Assembly (NCBI GenBank): GCA_018894105.1
Contig: CM032118.1
Coordinates: 27,880,690 to 27,944,689, forward strand
DNA length: 64,000 bases
Reading direction: 5' to 3'
DNA from: Jacaranda mimosifolia
Taxonomy: Eukaryota; Streptophyta; Magnoliopsida; Lamiales; Bignoniaceae
Under the pieces are notes generated by a model. It was not told where the DNA came from and ran no database searches. It saw only the letters and a list, made by a program, of their open reading frames with translations. Positions 1 through 11,600 of the stretch are shown in pieces (position 1 is the stretch's first letter; the number at the start of each line of letters is the position of its first letter). The translations under genes were made by a program, and so were the position numbers.

Positions 1-860
1 ACAATGGAGAACTTGTTGATACTAGACCCCCACCCCCACTATCCCAGTTAATCTTTCTACTGGAGAGTCTGGGGAGGCAGTAAGATTAGTGGGGACACCA
101 TGATAGAGGATCCTATGGATGCAGCTCTGTGGGAATAGATAGAAGTTCTAAATTAGGAGTAGCAGACATATGTTTCACTTTTTCATGTGTTTAGGACTAC
201 TAAGCATTTTTCTTTATCGTAAGTAGTTTCTCAACTCATTTTTTAGTTTGGTCTTTCTTTTTCTAATGCCAGTGTTGGTTATATGCTTTTCACATATTTT
301 TTATGTTATGAATGTTTATTTCTTTTTTTGCTTAAGGAAGTTCTTCCTCCATTGATTCTAGTTTATACACTTAGTCAAATGCATGACTTTCAAGTGTTAT
401 GTAATCATTGAGCTATTAATGCACAACGAGGGTGTTTGAGTGGGGCACTGAGCCTTTCTTCATCAAGTTTTGCCACAAGTTCCCCTCGAGGGGATTCATC
501 AAAATGCAAAAAGTAGTGCGTGAGAGTATATGTGAGCCTCGCTAGGGAGTTTTCATTGCAATACTTAAACATCTTAATCAAACTTAATTAAATACCTCGC
601 TAATGAGGTCATATCACAATGCTTAGTTGCTTGAATCAAAATTAATTATACGCCTCACTGGTGATGTCTTTTCATGAAAATCAAGCAGTACGACGGCATT
701 TCATAGCGAGCTTTGGTCAGGAGGTCTCAAAGTTGATGTTAAGCATCATAATGGCATCTGTGTGTGAGAGGCCTTATTATAAACAATGACCACATATTTT
801 TTGTTAGAATAGTACCCCCCAACCAATTACATTGGCGTGTGAAGATAGCTAAAGTTGCTT
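1..860. other. Intergenic DNA, no gene recognised
   Basis: No reading frame of convincing length or family resemblance was found. The stretch is moderately AT-rich. It contains loosely repeated phrases around 530-680 in which 'cctcgcta' or 'cctcactg' recurs next to 'tgaggtc' or 'tgatgtc', possibly old retroelement DNA. I cannot assign it further. Confidence 0.4.
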
Positions 861-864
861 GTCA

Positions 865-2230
865 GTAATGAAAAATTCTCTAGCTTATTACGATAGTGCA
901 TATAATTAGTCGTTTGACTTGGGATTCCATGGTAACCTTATACTTAGGTCTTTGTGCTTTGATTTCATCCCAACCACTTAATTGGTTGTCCGAGATCAAT
1001 TGAAGAGACATTAATTTAAGAAATTTAGATTAATCGAAATATTTGATATTCAATAAATCGCAAAGAGTTGCCAGCCTATGTCTAATTAATTGGTAAACCT
1101 AATAGATCACACACAAAAGCCTTTAGCCACTTTAGTGGATTTGAAAAAATTATCTAAGGGTTAGATAATTGAATTAGTCATGAATGAAATAGACCAATTG
1201 ACTAACTCAAAATTGGTTACAATGGCTTGGTTAAATTAAGGAGTAAAATTAATCAATTAATTTAAAGAGTTAAGTTAGATCAATTCAATTGAAGTGTTGA
1301 TTTAATTGAGCCATATGACAAGTTTAATTAGTCTTGCCAATTTAAGGAGTTAAGTTGGATCAATTAAATTAAATAGTTAATTTAATTGATGTTAGAGAGT
1401 TTATTTTTGGAGGGAAAATTTAAATCGAAGAACCCATTTAAACTATGTAAGATACTTAATTTGCTAGTTAAAATAGAGATTTTAATTAGTAAAATTAAAT
1501 TCCCACTAGGCACTTAGGCAACACCACTTGGACCAATAGTATGATGACTTCTTGATGTGCCCATCACACAATATAAAGGCCCAAGGGAGCATCTAATGGC
1601 CATCCATATGCTCTAGAAAAACTCCCCCCCTCTCTTCGTTTGGTGTGACAAAAAAAAGAAAAAAAAGATTGCCTCCTAGATTCTCCCTAACCTCTCCTCT
1701 TCCAATCTCCCTTCCTCTCCAATCCTCCCTATTCTCTTCCATCTATTCTAGCAAAAGATCGAAAGACTAAGAATGATTTAAGGTGTGTGGACTTCATTGG
1801 AAATGCCACAATTGGGGTGTTTAGTGGTGAATAGGGAGTCCAAGTTGAAAAAGAGTTCTTTATTCTAGGATTTGGAGCATTTTTGCACCAGTTTTTAGCT
1901 GTTGTATTTGGACGAATTTGAGGCTGTTTTGGAGCATTTCTGTTGCAGTAATTTGAGAAAAAATAGTGGGCAAAAATTGGCTAAGGAATGAGGAGTGTTG
2001 GTGAACCATTGAAGGGTTATTTGATTGCTCCACTTCTTTGATTTTGAAGATCTTTTAAGATTATTGATTCTTCCTTTAAATCCACTCTTTTGGTATAAAA
2101 TAGATCCTTGATAGATAGTGAATCAAGTTAATTTCAGGTGATGAAATATATATTTTAAATTCTATTGCACTTTAGATCCTTGATTCACCGTTTCTTTCAC
2201 TTTTGGGGAGCATCATAGTGGGATTATGCC
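865..2230 (+). repeat. Diverged LTR fragment, distant relative of the copia LTR family at 34.5-64 kb
   Basis: Several blocks occur in the same order as in the copia LTRs further right: 'gtgcatataattagtc' near 900, 'ccatggtaacctta' near 930, 'ggtcacacacaaaagc'-like text near 1105, alternating 'aaggagttaa'/'aattaa' text at 1200-1400, a TATA-like 'aatataaagg' near 1570 preceded by 'catcacac', and 'gatccttga' near 2105. Order and spacing fit a related but much older LTR. No clean TG or CA end and no target duplication could be placed, so the limits are approximate. Confidence 0.4.
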
Positions 2231-2559
2231 AAGCTAATTCAAGTGATGGAGTAATTCATTTAACGTTATTAGGATGCATGGCCTTTTTGTCGATGGAAAT
2301 TATAATATTTTTTGGAATACTTGGCCTTTGGTCACTCTGGCAACTTTCTCGGTCTCTTTAGGAGTCTTTATTCTGAATAGCCAACAAAACCTCTTTCTTG
2401 GTGGTGTTGGGAGGCGTGTAATGATGGAAACTCTTGATTAGCGAATGGGCTATGTTCTTATTCTAATTGTTGTCTCTCTCTCATATTTTTGACTTGGCTT
2501 TCTTATCAGAACTTGTTCCTCCAAATTTCATTGTTTAATTTTTTCTTGGGCCATGTATT

Positions 2560-3290
2560 TATTTCCTAGGTCAAGTAGATGTTCCATTGTCTGAGGCCTT
2601 TTCCAAACTAGGGTGTTAGCATAATCTTTGTGCCACAAACCTTAAAAAAATACATCCACTAGGAAATCAAAGCTAGAGTTGTCAATTTTCAAAACTTCAT
2701 TATTAAAACGAGTAAAAAACTCCCTTAAGGACTCCATTTTGTTTTGTTTAACTAAATGAAGGTGCGTTTGTATGACAACTTTAACTTCCTTTGGCTCACA
2801 AATTGATGTAAGAACTTCTCACATAGTTCATCATAGTAGAAAATGGATCTAGGCCTCAACTTGGCAAACTAATACGAAGCGATTCCTTGAAAGGTGGTAA
2901 CATGCAGTTAACATATATGTTATGACTGCGACCATGAAGTTGCATGATATATTCTTGAACTGTAATAGATGCTTAGTGGGTCCATACATGGATCCATCAT
3001 AATGTGGCAACTCAGTTGGGATTTTATTGCCTGCATGTATTCTTTCATCCACAATCTCTTGGATAAACAGGGACTCTCTTTCCTTCATATATGGGTTCTG
3101 CGTGTAGTGAAAAATTGTCTAACTGCCTTCTTGAAAGGTGTTCCATCTTTCAATAAGTTATTGTACTTGGTTGGAGACTTCTTCCCACTCGGAGGCCTCC
3201 AACAGTTGGTAGCTCCTACTTTGTTGCTCGCGTTCTATCTGGCCAATTGTGCTGCGGGGCATGATTGAGCTTAAATACTTCTTGGACGGA
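2560..3290 (-). pseudogene. Decayed LTR-retrotransposon gag fragment (Ty3/gypsy-like)
   Basis: Minus-strand translation in two frames gives pieces of a plant retrotransposon gag. One piece (about 2849-3088) carries 'ELPHYDGSMYGPTKHLLQF', like the 'YDGxxDPxxHL' start of the gag domain. The next piece (about 2650-2770) carries 'ESLREFFTRFNNEVLKI', matching the conserved 'SLRxFxxRFN' segment. Stops and a frameshift separate the pieces, so this is a fossil. No zinc knuckle, protease or polymerase was found next to it. The family call rests on two motifs only, and the lineage is open. Confidence 0.42.
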
Positions 3291-3618
3291 GTCCGCCACT
3301 TCCTCATGACTATGATGTTGAAATGGTTGGTCTATCTCTTGTGTGGATCTTCATTGGTGACATAGTGGCGCAGTATGCTCCCACTAGTATTTTGCTTGTG
3401 CTGTTTTGCCACCAATGAGGGAGGTACAATACTAGATACAAGTAAGTCCTCTATTAGTTAAAAAGTTCATATTTCTTAGAAGTGCGGTATTTATTTTGTC
3501 ACAAATAAGTTGGAGCAACTGAACCATGGATGAGCCACCATTTATGTTGGTGGGGAACTAGGGCCTAGAACATCTTGCATATGGTCTGTGTGGTTGATGA
3601 CTGGGGTGTTTTCCATTT

Positions 3619-3643
3619 GGGTGGGTGGGTGGGTGGGTGGGGG
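3619..3643. repeat. (GGGT)n microsatellite
   Basis: About six GGGT units run uninterrupted. The G-runs are regularly spaced, so a G-quadruplex is possible on the plus strand. It lies in retroelement-derived DNA and no gene is adjacent. Confidence 0.8.
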
Positions 3644-3659
3644 ACATGATTTTGATTCA

Positions 3660-4460
3660 CATAAATTATATGCCTCGCATTCACTATCTTGAGTTGTAGA
3701 TTCCTATTCCCACAAATAGAGCCAACTAATGAAACATATTTTTGTTATGCGGGTTTTAGGGAAGAAGGTATATGCTAGAATTGTGTAGAAAGCTAATTAT
3801 GGAGGTTCAAGCTCAACTTGAAGTGTGCAGATCATACCTATAACCATAATAAACACATTAAACTTGTCGAGGTAGTTCCTACTGAGATGCTATGATGCTT
3901 AAGTTAGTATCAGGATGGAGAAAAGAGGATAGGGTGCGTACCCGAAGCAAATGCTAGGTTGAGGTACTTATAGGATACTTTAGAGTCGAATTTATCATAA
4001 GACCCCAGCTAGAGACAAAATTGATCTCCATAGTGTAGGGTTAGATTGGAATTTTCACCCGGACAAGTGTCCACCTTTGCCAAACAAAGGAGGTGCAATA
4101 CCACCCTACTAGGAGAGAAAAGCCGAACAACTTTAGTGCAAAAGGAATGTGATGTAGCCTGTCATTCATGTAGGGAGAAAGCATACTAGGGTCTTAGCAA
4201 GCACTCGAGGTGGTTGTCTTGTATCACTCAAATATTGGGTATTTTGGAGGCTGAAGTCGGCTCTGTACAGCCGACTCCGGCTCTCAATGCCTTGCGGTCG
4301 ACCAGACTGAGATGGGTAGAACAGATCGAAAAAGTCAATGGTTTGGACCTTGTCCTTTACTCCCCATAGTCTCGATAGGTTGAGTATTATGGTTTTGACC
4401 GAACTGTTGTGTCGGTAATTCGCTTTCAAGGCTGCCGGTTGACATGCTATCCACATCACA
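3660..4460 (+). repeat. LTR-like retroelement remnant
   Basis: The text 'aaacttgtcgaggt' followed by 'atgcttaagttagtat' (about 3855-3920) recurs in the same order at about 30515-30575 ('aagcttgtcaaggt' then 'atgcttaagttagtat'). Both are followed by purine-rich sequence and a 'gcgtacc' block. This ordered similarity suggests two decayed copies of one LTR family. Ends and target duplications could not be placed. A 97-codon open frame on the minus strand here looks fortuitous. Confidence 0.3.
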
Positions 4461-4910
4461 TTTGAAGATTAAGAATCGTAATTAAATTAAATTATAATAC
4501 AAATTATAAACAAACTAGAAGACTGAAGACCACTGCCCTAGTACTTATGAGACAACACAACAATGATTATTAGCATATTTATATGTCACGGTTTCAAAAG
4601 GAGCACACATCATGCTGATTTAAAAAATGCCTAGTCTTGGAGAGTGTCCAATTCATGAAAGATCCAAAATTATTATTTAATCATTAATCAACCAAAGTAT
4701 GAAAAGTATCATCAATAATGGCATCAACCTTTTTTGTCGGATTTGGTATATTCGAGTTCCTGAAATCATTATATATACATATCATCACAACAAATTCCTC
4801 TTTCATTCGCTACAATTTGCCAGGTGGTCATTGCAAATGCAAATTCAGTTCATTTTCAAACCCTATCTTTTACTTGACTAGTTTCCAACGGAGAAGTCGT
4901 CGATTTATAA

Positions 4911-5284
4911 GGTGTTTGGCTAAATTTATTCAAAAAAATTTATAAGTTCTTACATCTTATAAGATATTTTTAAAACTTATAAAATGTTAGATCTTATTTT
5001 TAAAATAAATTGTTAAAGAGTTTGGACAAAATAAGATTTTAAAGCTTATAAGTTGTTAGCAATGGTAAATTTCTAATTAAAATAATCAAATTTGGAGGAG
5101 CTTGTTAAAATCTTGAAAATAAGTTAGGATCTTCTTACATTTTTAAAAAGAACTTATAAAATCTTAACATTTTATTTTAGGATTAGGATCTTATAATCTC
5201 TTTAAAAAAATTTACCAAACATTTTCTAATATCTTATAAAATATTAAACATCTTATAAGATGTTTTAAGGAGAACCAAACACCC
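4911..5284. mobile_element. Short inverted-repeat transposon (MITE), about 374 bp
   Basis: The left end reads 'ggtgtttggctaaattta' and the right end, reverse-complemented, reads 'gggtgtttggttctcctt', giving a terminal inverted repeat of roughly ten good positions. The interior is AT-rich and full of 'cttataa' and 'ttataag' words on both strands, as expected of a fold-back element. The end type resembles plant hAT-like MITEs. The flanks ('atttataa' and 'tcttatta') do not form a clear target duplication. The element lies just beyond the 3' end of the acyltransferase gene. Confidence 0.45.
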
Positions 5285-5451
5285 TCTTATTAAACCTCAT
5301 CCACACTTCTGAAGCTGGATAGTAAAACTAGTTAGAAAAGCAAAGGGAGAAACTCTTGTTTCATGACAAACTACTTGAAATAAAAGCACGGACCGTGTGA
5401 TAAATACATGAAAATGTGGCCAAGCTCAAGATTTTCATATATTACATATAC

Positions 5452-5457
5452 TTTATT
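5452..5457 (-). promoter_or_regulatory. Candidate polyadenylation signal of the acyltransferase gene
   Basis: Minus-strand AATAAA lies about 145 bp past the stop codon of the acyltransferase gene, a usual 3'-UTR distance. Plant signals are degenerate, so this is only a candidate. Confidence 0.35.
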
Positions 5458-5602
5458 GGAGAAAATTGAGATTTGAATAGGTGAATATGTTTCCGTGAAT
5501 CCTAGGCTAATACTACTAGAACAATAATGTTTCTGGGGGTAAAAACTTCCAACTACACCATAACCTGCGGTTCAAATGCAAACAAGTATGGAAGTTGCTC
5601 AA

Positions 5603-8600
5603 CTATGAAGTGATGGCCCGGGAAGAAGCACCAATTTCTGATAATGCTGGACTGGGCCTTTGAGACTCGGGGAGATTTTTGACATAAACATCATGAACAA
5701 GTTTTACATAGTCCTCGATTTTGTCAGCTGTCCAATCATCAGTTGAAATTGGAGGAAAATACCTTACAGTTAGAGGCGTTGGCCTAACGTGCAAGCTGCC
5801 CTTTCTCCAAGCTCGATGGGTGCCTGTCAAGATGATCGGGACTATTGGTCTACGTGTTTGCAATGCCAAATGCACAAAACCCTGTTGCAGTAGATCAATA
5901 AAATTACTCTGCAGGTCTCTGTGCATAGTAATGGCAAAATAAATAACTATACAGATGAAAAATCAGTCGTTGATCGATCTCAAACTTGCTTTCTTAAAAG
6001 GCAGTAGGAGGCCATTTTTGGAGCGTGTGCCTTCTGGAAAAATGATCAAAGATAGATTGTTCTTTACAACTGCACGGGCTGCCTGCACAGAATGAATGAA
6101 ATAAGTGGTACGTTAAGATAGGAGCAATCTGCCGCATAATAGCAAGACATATCAACAGGAGAAATCACATGATTACCTCTTTCATGGACTCAATGGCTGC
6201 TCTAGGATTGGATCTATCTATTCGAAGATGGTTTGCCAAAACATACAATTGTCCAAAGAGTGGATAAAATATTATCTGCGCCAAAATATATTAGCACTTG
6301 CTTTTGTCATCAAAAAATGACAAATTTCTGAGCAATAAAAAGATATAAAATCTGACCTCGGAGATGATATATATAGTAGTAGTAGTAGTAGTAGTAGTAC
6401 CTCCTTCTTTGCAATGCCAACAGTTCCAGCAGGAGTCAACCACATGATAAGGAAGATGTCGATCGGAGATGCATGATTGCTAATATAAATGGCCCTCTCA
6501 TTAGAGTATTCAGCACCTTCTATCTTTATAGGATTCCCTAAAATCCACATCTGCAGTCAAGTCTTTAACACATAAAACTCATTGCATATTCCAGTAATTA
6601 ATCATATGTGACCGATCGAGAATATTAAATAATTGTGGCGATCAAAATAAAATGAACAGATGATGCAAGTGCAATAATAAGACAACAGTTTGAGCTACCT
6701 AAGACATTAAACAAACAGATATCCGAACAAAGTGGCAGTTGCCTAGGAAAATTAAGTATTAACTTCTTGGTTGTGGTTTCAGAAACTGTTATTTTTAGAG
6801 TTCAGTCATTGTTCAAGTACATGTACTATTAAGTATTGTAGCAACCTTGAGATTGCAGATTGAAATATGATTATGAATTTTTCGAGTTAAAAAGTTGTTT
6901 TAGTAGTCCTTTGCGCTATGTTGTGACTCGGGATGGGATGTTATGGCCAATCTGAAAATAAATTTGTTTTCATCTTAGGAGGAGAACTGAGGAGACAGAC
7001 AAACAAACAGAAAACAAAAAGAAGGAAAAACAAAAAAAGGCGTCCTTTCTTGAAAGCTGCTACCCTCTCATTCTCACCACTTTTTGTATCTACTTTTTTT
7101 AGTTCAAATCGGTGCACTAATTAAAAATTGTGGATTTTGGAACAGTACTCACAATATACGAAAGAAACAAATGGGAAACGTTTGAATAAGACTAATAAGC
7201 TACAGTATCATGCCAGCCTAATTGTTTCACAGAAAATAGCTGTCCATCTCCTTAGCTATATATAGTTAAGGCCGACGAAATCAAGATTTCGGGAAATATT
7301 AGTATGTGCCAGTGCCAGTGCCAGTGTGTCAAGGGTCGCTCCCGCCATAGGGCCCCTTGACCGTCTACTGGGCATCCGGGCCGCCCCGGCCGCCCCTCAA
7401 CAGCTTGCATCAACAGACTTGCACTCCAAGGAGTATCTATCGTGTCCTAGGTGTAGGCTTTTCTTTTGGTTTCACTATTGTACATATGTAGGCAGGATGC
7501 TGCCGTTTTTGTTGTAATTTTCAGCTTTTCAGTATCTACTGCTGTAACAACGTTTTTCTTTTTTTAAGCCTATTATAGGGGGGAATGAGTAGTTGAAGCT
7601 GAGTTGTACTGTGCATTGTTAGAGTCCCCCTCAACGTCTAGCGTTGCTCTAACGATTATCGATATTGTACTGTTGCTGTTATCAATGAATTCGAGTTTTC
7701 TTTCCAAAGCGTTCCGGCGTGTGTGTGAGTACCGTTGGGGATTGTGCCTCTAAAACGTCTTGCGGGGCGCGATTGCGACACACAATCACCCAACGGCTGG
7801 CAAGCTTTGACGGGTTTGAGCTCTTAACAATTACCAAGACGGTTGACGGTTGTTGTATTTTGGCGGACGTAGTTGGCGTGTGGCAAGCTACTAGCCGCAC
7901 AGTGCGCAGTTTCCTCGTAACTTGAGAAGCGCCCTGTGACAGGTGGTATCAGAGCCTCGGCTCTTGATCCATTAGCCGAGGCAAATGGCACTAGAACCTG
8001 CAGCTTCCGCAAATATGGCGGGGCAAGAGAATGAAGCCCCAAGACGAGTTGGTACTACAAAACAGCGATTGGACGCACTGGAGGATGAGGACTCCAGGTT
8101 GCGGTTTGTGGTCGAGGCCTTAGAGGAGAAGGTCGAAGGACTGGAAGCGGAGATCACGGATCTCCATGCTCAACTGGGTGAGAGCAGAGATGCTTGTCAG
8201 GCCTTGACGGAGGCCCTGAGGGCAAATAATACGGCTGATTTGAGACGGGAAATGGAAGCAATGTCGATTCAGATCGGCTTGCTCCAGAGAGCAGTGAGTA
8301 ATGGGCCTGCCATTGCTCCGGACCCGGTGGCCAGGCTTCGGATACCAGAGCCCAGAGCTTACGGGGGTGCAAGAGATGCAAAGGAGGTCGAGAACTTCCT
8401 GTTTGACATGGAACAGTACTTCCTTGCCGCTAATATTGAGGATGAGGCAAGGAAAGTGGCGACCGCTACCATGTATTTGACAGGGGATGCAAAACTATGG
8501 TGGCGAACCAAATATGCAGATATCCAGGCACGGCGGGTGCGTATGGATACATGGGATCAGCTCCAGGAAGCAATCAGGCAACAGTTCTTCCCGGAGAATG

Positions 8601-11600
8601 TCGAATATAATGCCAGGCGAGCCTTACGAGATTTGAAACATACAACCTCCATCAGGGAATATGTGAAAGCTTTCTCCACCCACATGCTAGACATAAGGGA
8701 TATGTCCGAGAAGGATAAGCTTTTCACATTTTTGGAAGGATTGAAACCGTGGGCGCGTGCCGAGCTGCAGCGCCAGAGAGTGGCTGATGTGAATACTGCT
8801 ATGGGAGCAGCCGAGCGGTTAATGGATTACAGCTCAGAGCCCCGAAAGGAGAGACATGTAGCCTCCAACACTAATCAATCAAAAGGGGGCGGGGCAAAAT
8901 CATTCAGGCCGAATCTGAGCAAAGGTGGGGGAGAGAGGCAATCCTACACCCAAGGGAGCTCACAGGCGAGTTCCAATAAGGCAAAACCAGAAAACAAGCA
9001 GGGAGCACCGCAGAAGAGCCGCGGATGTTTCCTTTGTGGTGGTCCACACCGGATGGTAGATTGTCCAAAGCATCATTTACTGAATGCCTTGGCGAGCCTT
9101 ACAGAAGTGGGGAGGGTGCCTAAGCAAGCCGAGACTCAGGCCCTTATTGCTGGAGAGCAGGAGTCGAATGAGGGCGAGGACAACCTTGGTGCTATCTCAC
9201 AGTGGTGCAATACAATCTCACATGTGGCAGCTAGAAGAACAGTGCCACCAAAGGCGAGCAAGACTGCACCAGCCCTAATTGAGAACCAGCCAGAGGAGGA
9301 ATCACAGCCCCGAAACTATAGAAAGAAAGGGCTGATGTTCGTGGATGTGAAGATCAATGGCAAGTCGGTTCGTGCCATGGTCGACACTGGGGCCACCCAC
9401 AACTACCTAGCAAGTGCTGAAGTGGAGAGATTCGGACTTGTACTGGAGAAAGGAGTTGGTCGGGTGAAAGCTATTAATTCAGCTGCTCAACCGGTTGCAG
9501 GAGTGGCCAAATCAGTGCTCATCAAGATGGGACCATTCGAGGGGAGGACAAACCTTTCAGTGGTCGTAATGGACGATTTCAAGCTTATCCTTGGGCTTGA
9601 ATTTCTGAGGGACACTAGGACGGTGGTGATGCCGCACGTGGATTCACTGATGATGATGGGAACCAAGCCGTGCGTCATACCTATATTGGCCGGGAAGCTG
9701 GGGGACAAAAATCTCTCAGCCATTCAGTTCGAGAAGGGTTGCAAACGAAAAGAGCCATCATTCTTGTGCACCCTTCGCTTTGAAGAGATGGAGGAGGCAT
9801 CGGGGCCAGTCCCTGGTGTGGTTAAGGAGCTCTTGCGGGAATTTGAGAATGTGATGCCAGATGAACTACCTCGGAAGCTACCACCGAAGAGGGCAGTGGA
9901 TCATGAGATTGAGTTGGTGCCGGGTACCAAACCTCCTGCCCGAGCGCCATATCGGATGTCACAACCTGAGCTTGAGGAGCTTAGGAAGCAGTTGAAGGAG
10001 ATGCTGGAGTGTGGGATCATCAAGCCCGCCAAGTCACCGTATGGAGCCCCTGTATTGTTCCAGAAGAAGGCTGATGGGTCCTTACGAATGTGCTGTGACT
10101 ACCGGGCATTGAACAAAATTACTGTGAAGAACAAGTATCCTATACCGCTTGTGGCCGATTGCTTTGACCGACTTAGCCGGGCAAAATACTTTACAAAGAT
10201 TGATTTGAGGTCGGGTTACTGGCAAGTTCGGATCAAGGAAGGGGATGAGGCAAAGACTACAGTGGTCACGAGGTATGGGGCCTTTGAGTTCCTGGTCATG
10301 CCTTTCGGTTTGACAAACGCCCCAGCAACCTTCAGCACGTTGATGAACCAGGTACTCCATGGTTTTCTGGATGAGTTCGTGGTGGTGTACCTGGATGATA
10401 TTGTGGTGTATAGTGGGACTTTAGCTGAACATCTGGAGCATCTGCGAAAGGTTCTCACTCGGCTCCGTGAGCATGAACTATATGCCAAGCCGTCGAAGTG
10501 TTCGTTTGCTCAGGAGAAAATTCATTTCTTGGGTCACATCGTGGAGCGAGGGAGAATTCGTATGGACCCAAAGAAAGTGCAGGCTATTCAGGAGTGGCAG
10601 CCTCCCGGGAATGTTCATGAAGTGCGGTCATTTCTTGGGTTGGCGAACTATTATCGCAGATTTGTGAAGGGCTACTCTGAAATAGCACGACCCCTTACCG
10701 ACCTCACGAAGAAGGCAGAGTTTTGGAATTGGACACCCCAATGCCAAGCAGCGTTCGAGGGACTAAAGAGAGCTATGGTGTCGGATCCTGTGTTGGCCCT
10801 CCCAGATTTGACAAAAATGTTTGAAGTGGAGACTGATGCTTCGGACTTTGCTCTCGGAGGAGTCCTGATTCAGGATGGGCACCCTGTTGCTTTTGAGAGC
10901 CGAAAGTTGAAGGAAGCAGAGAGGCGCTACTCAGCACATGAGAAGGAATTGCTAGCCGTAGTTCACTGCCTCAGACTATGGCGGCATTACTTGTTGGGCT
11001 CTCCTTTTGTGGTCAGGACGGACAATACTGCAGTTAGCCATTTTATGAGCCAGTCTAAACTGACCAGTAAGCAGGCACGGTGGCAAGAGTTGTTGGCAGA
11101 GTTTAACTTTTCCTTGGAGTACCGTGCCGGTGCGAGCAATTATGTGGCTGACGCCCTGAGCCGGAGGGCGGATCATACGAGGATGGTGGCCGCTTTGTCC
11201 TCAAGTGTAGCTACCACTTCTGTGAAGGACCGAATACGGGAGCTCTTATCGAAAGATCCTACAGGGCAGTATTTGGTTGATCTTGCCAAGAAGGGCAAAA
11301 CTCGGCAGTTTTGGATGGACGGAGGACTCTTGATGACCAAAGGAAACCGTATGTATATCCCTAAAGGCGGGGACCTGAGGAAATCATTGATTTTGGAATG
11401 CCACGACACTCTTTGGGCGGGACACCCAGGAGCAGAGCGCACCTATGCTTTGGTGCACAGATCGTATTATTGGCCACAGATGCGGGATGACATCGAGACG
11501 TATGTCCGCACTTGTCTGGTGTGCCAGCAGGACAAGCCGGACCATCAGAAGAAACCAGGCTTGTTGGAGCCACTACCGATTCCCCAACGACCTTGGGAGA

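Noticed and set aside
7326..7517. 63-codon open frame, duplicated at 12702-12893, and 68-codon frames at 7719 and 13095
   Set aside because: They lie inside the LTRs and are exact duplicates for that reason; no family resemblance or independent support.
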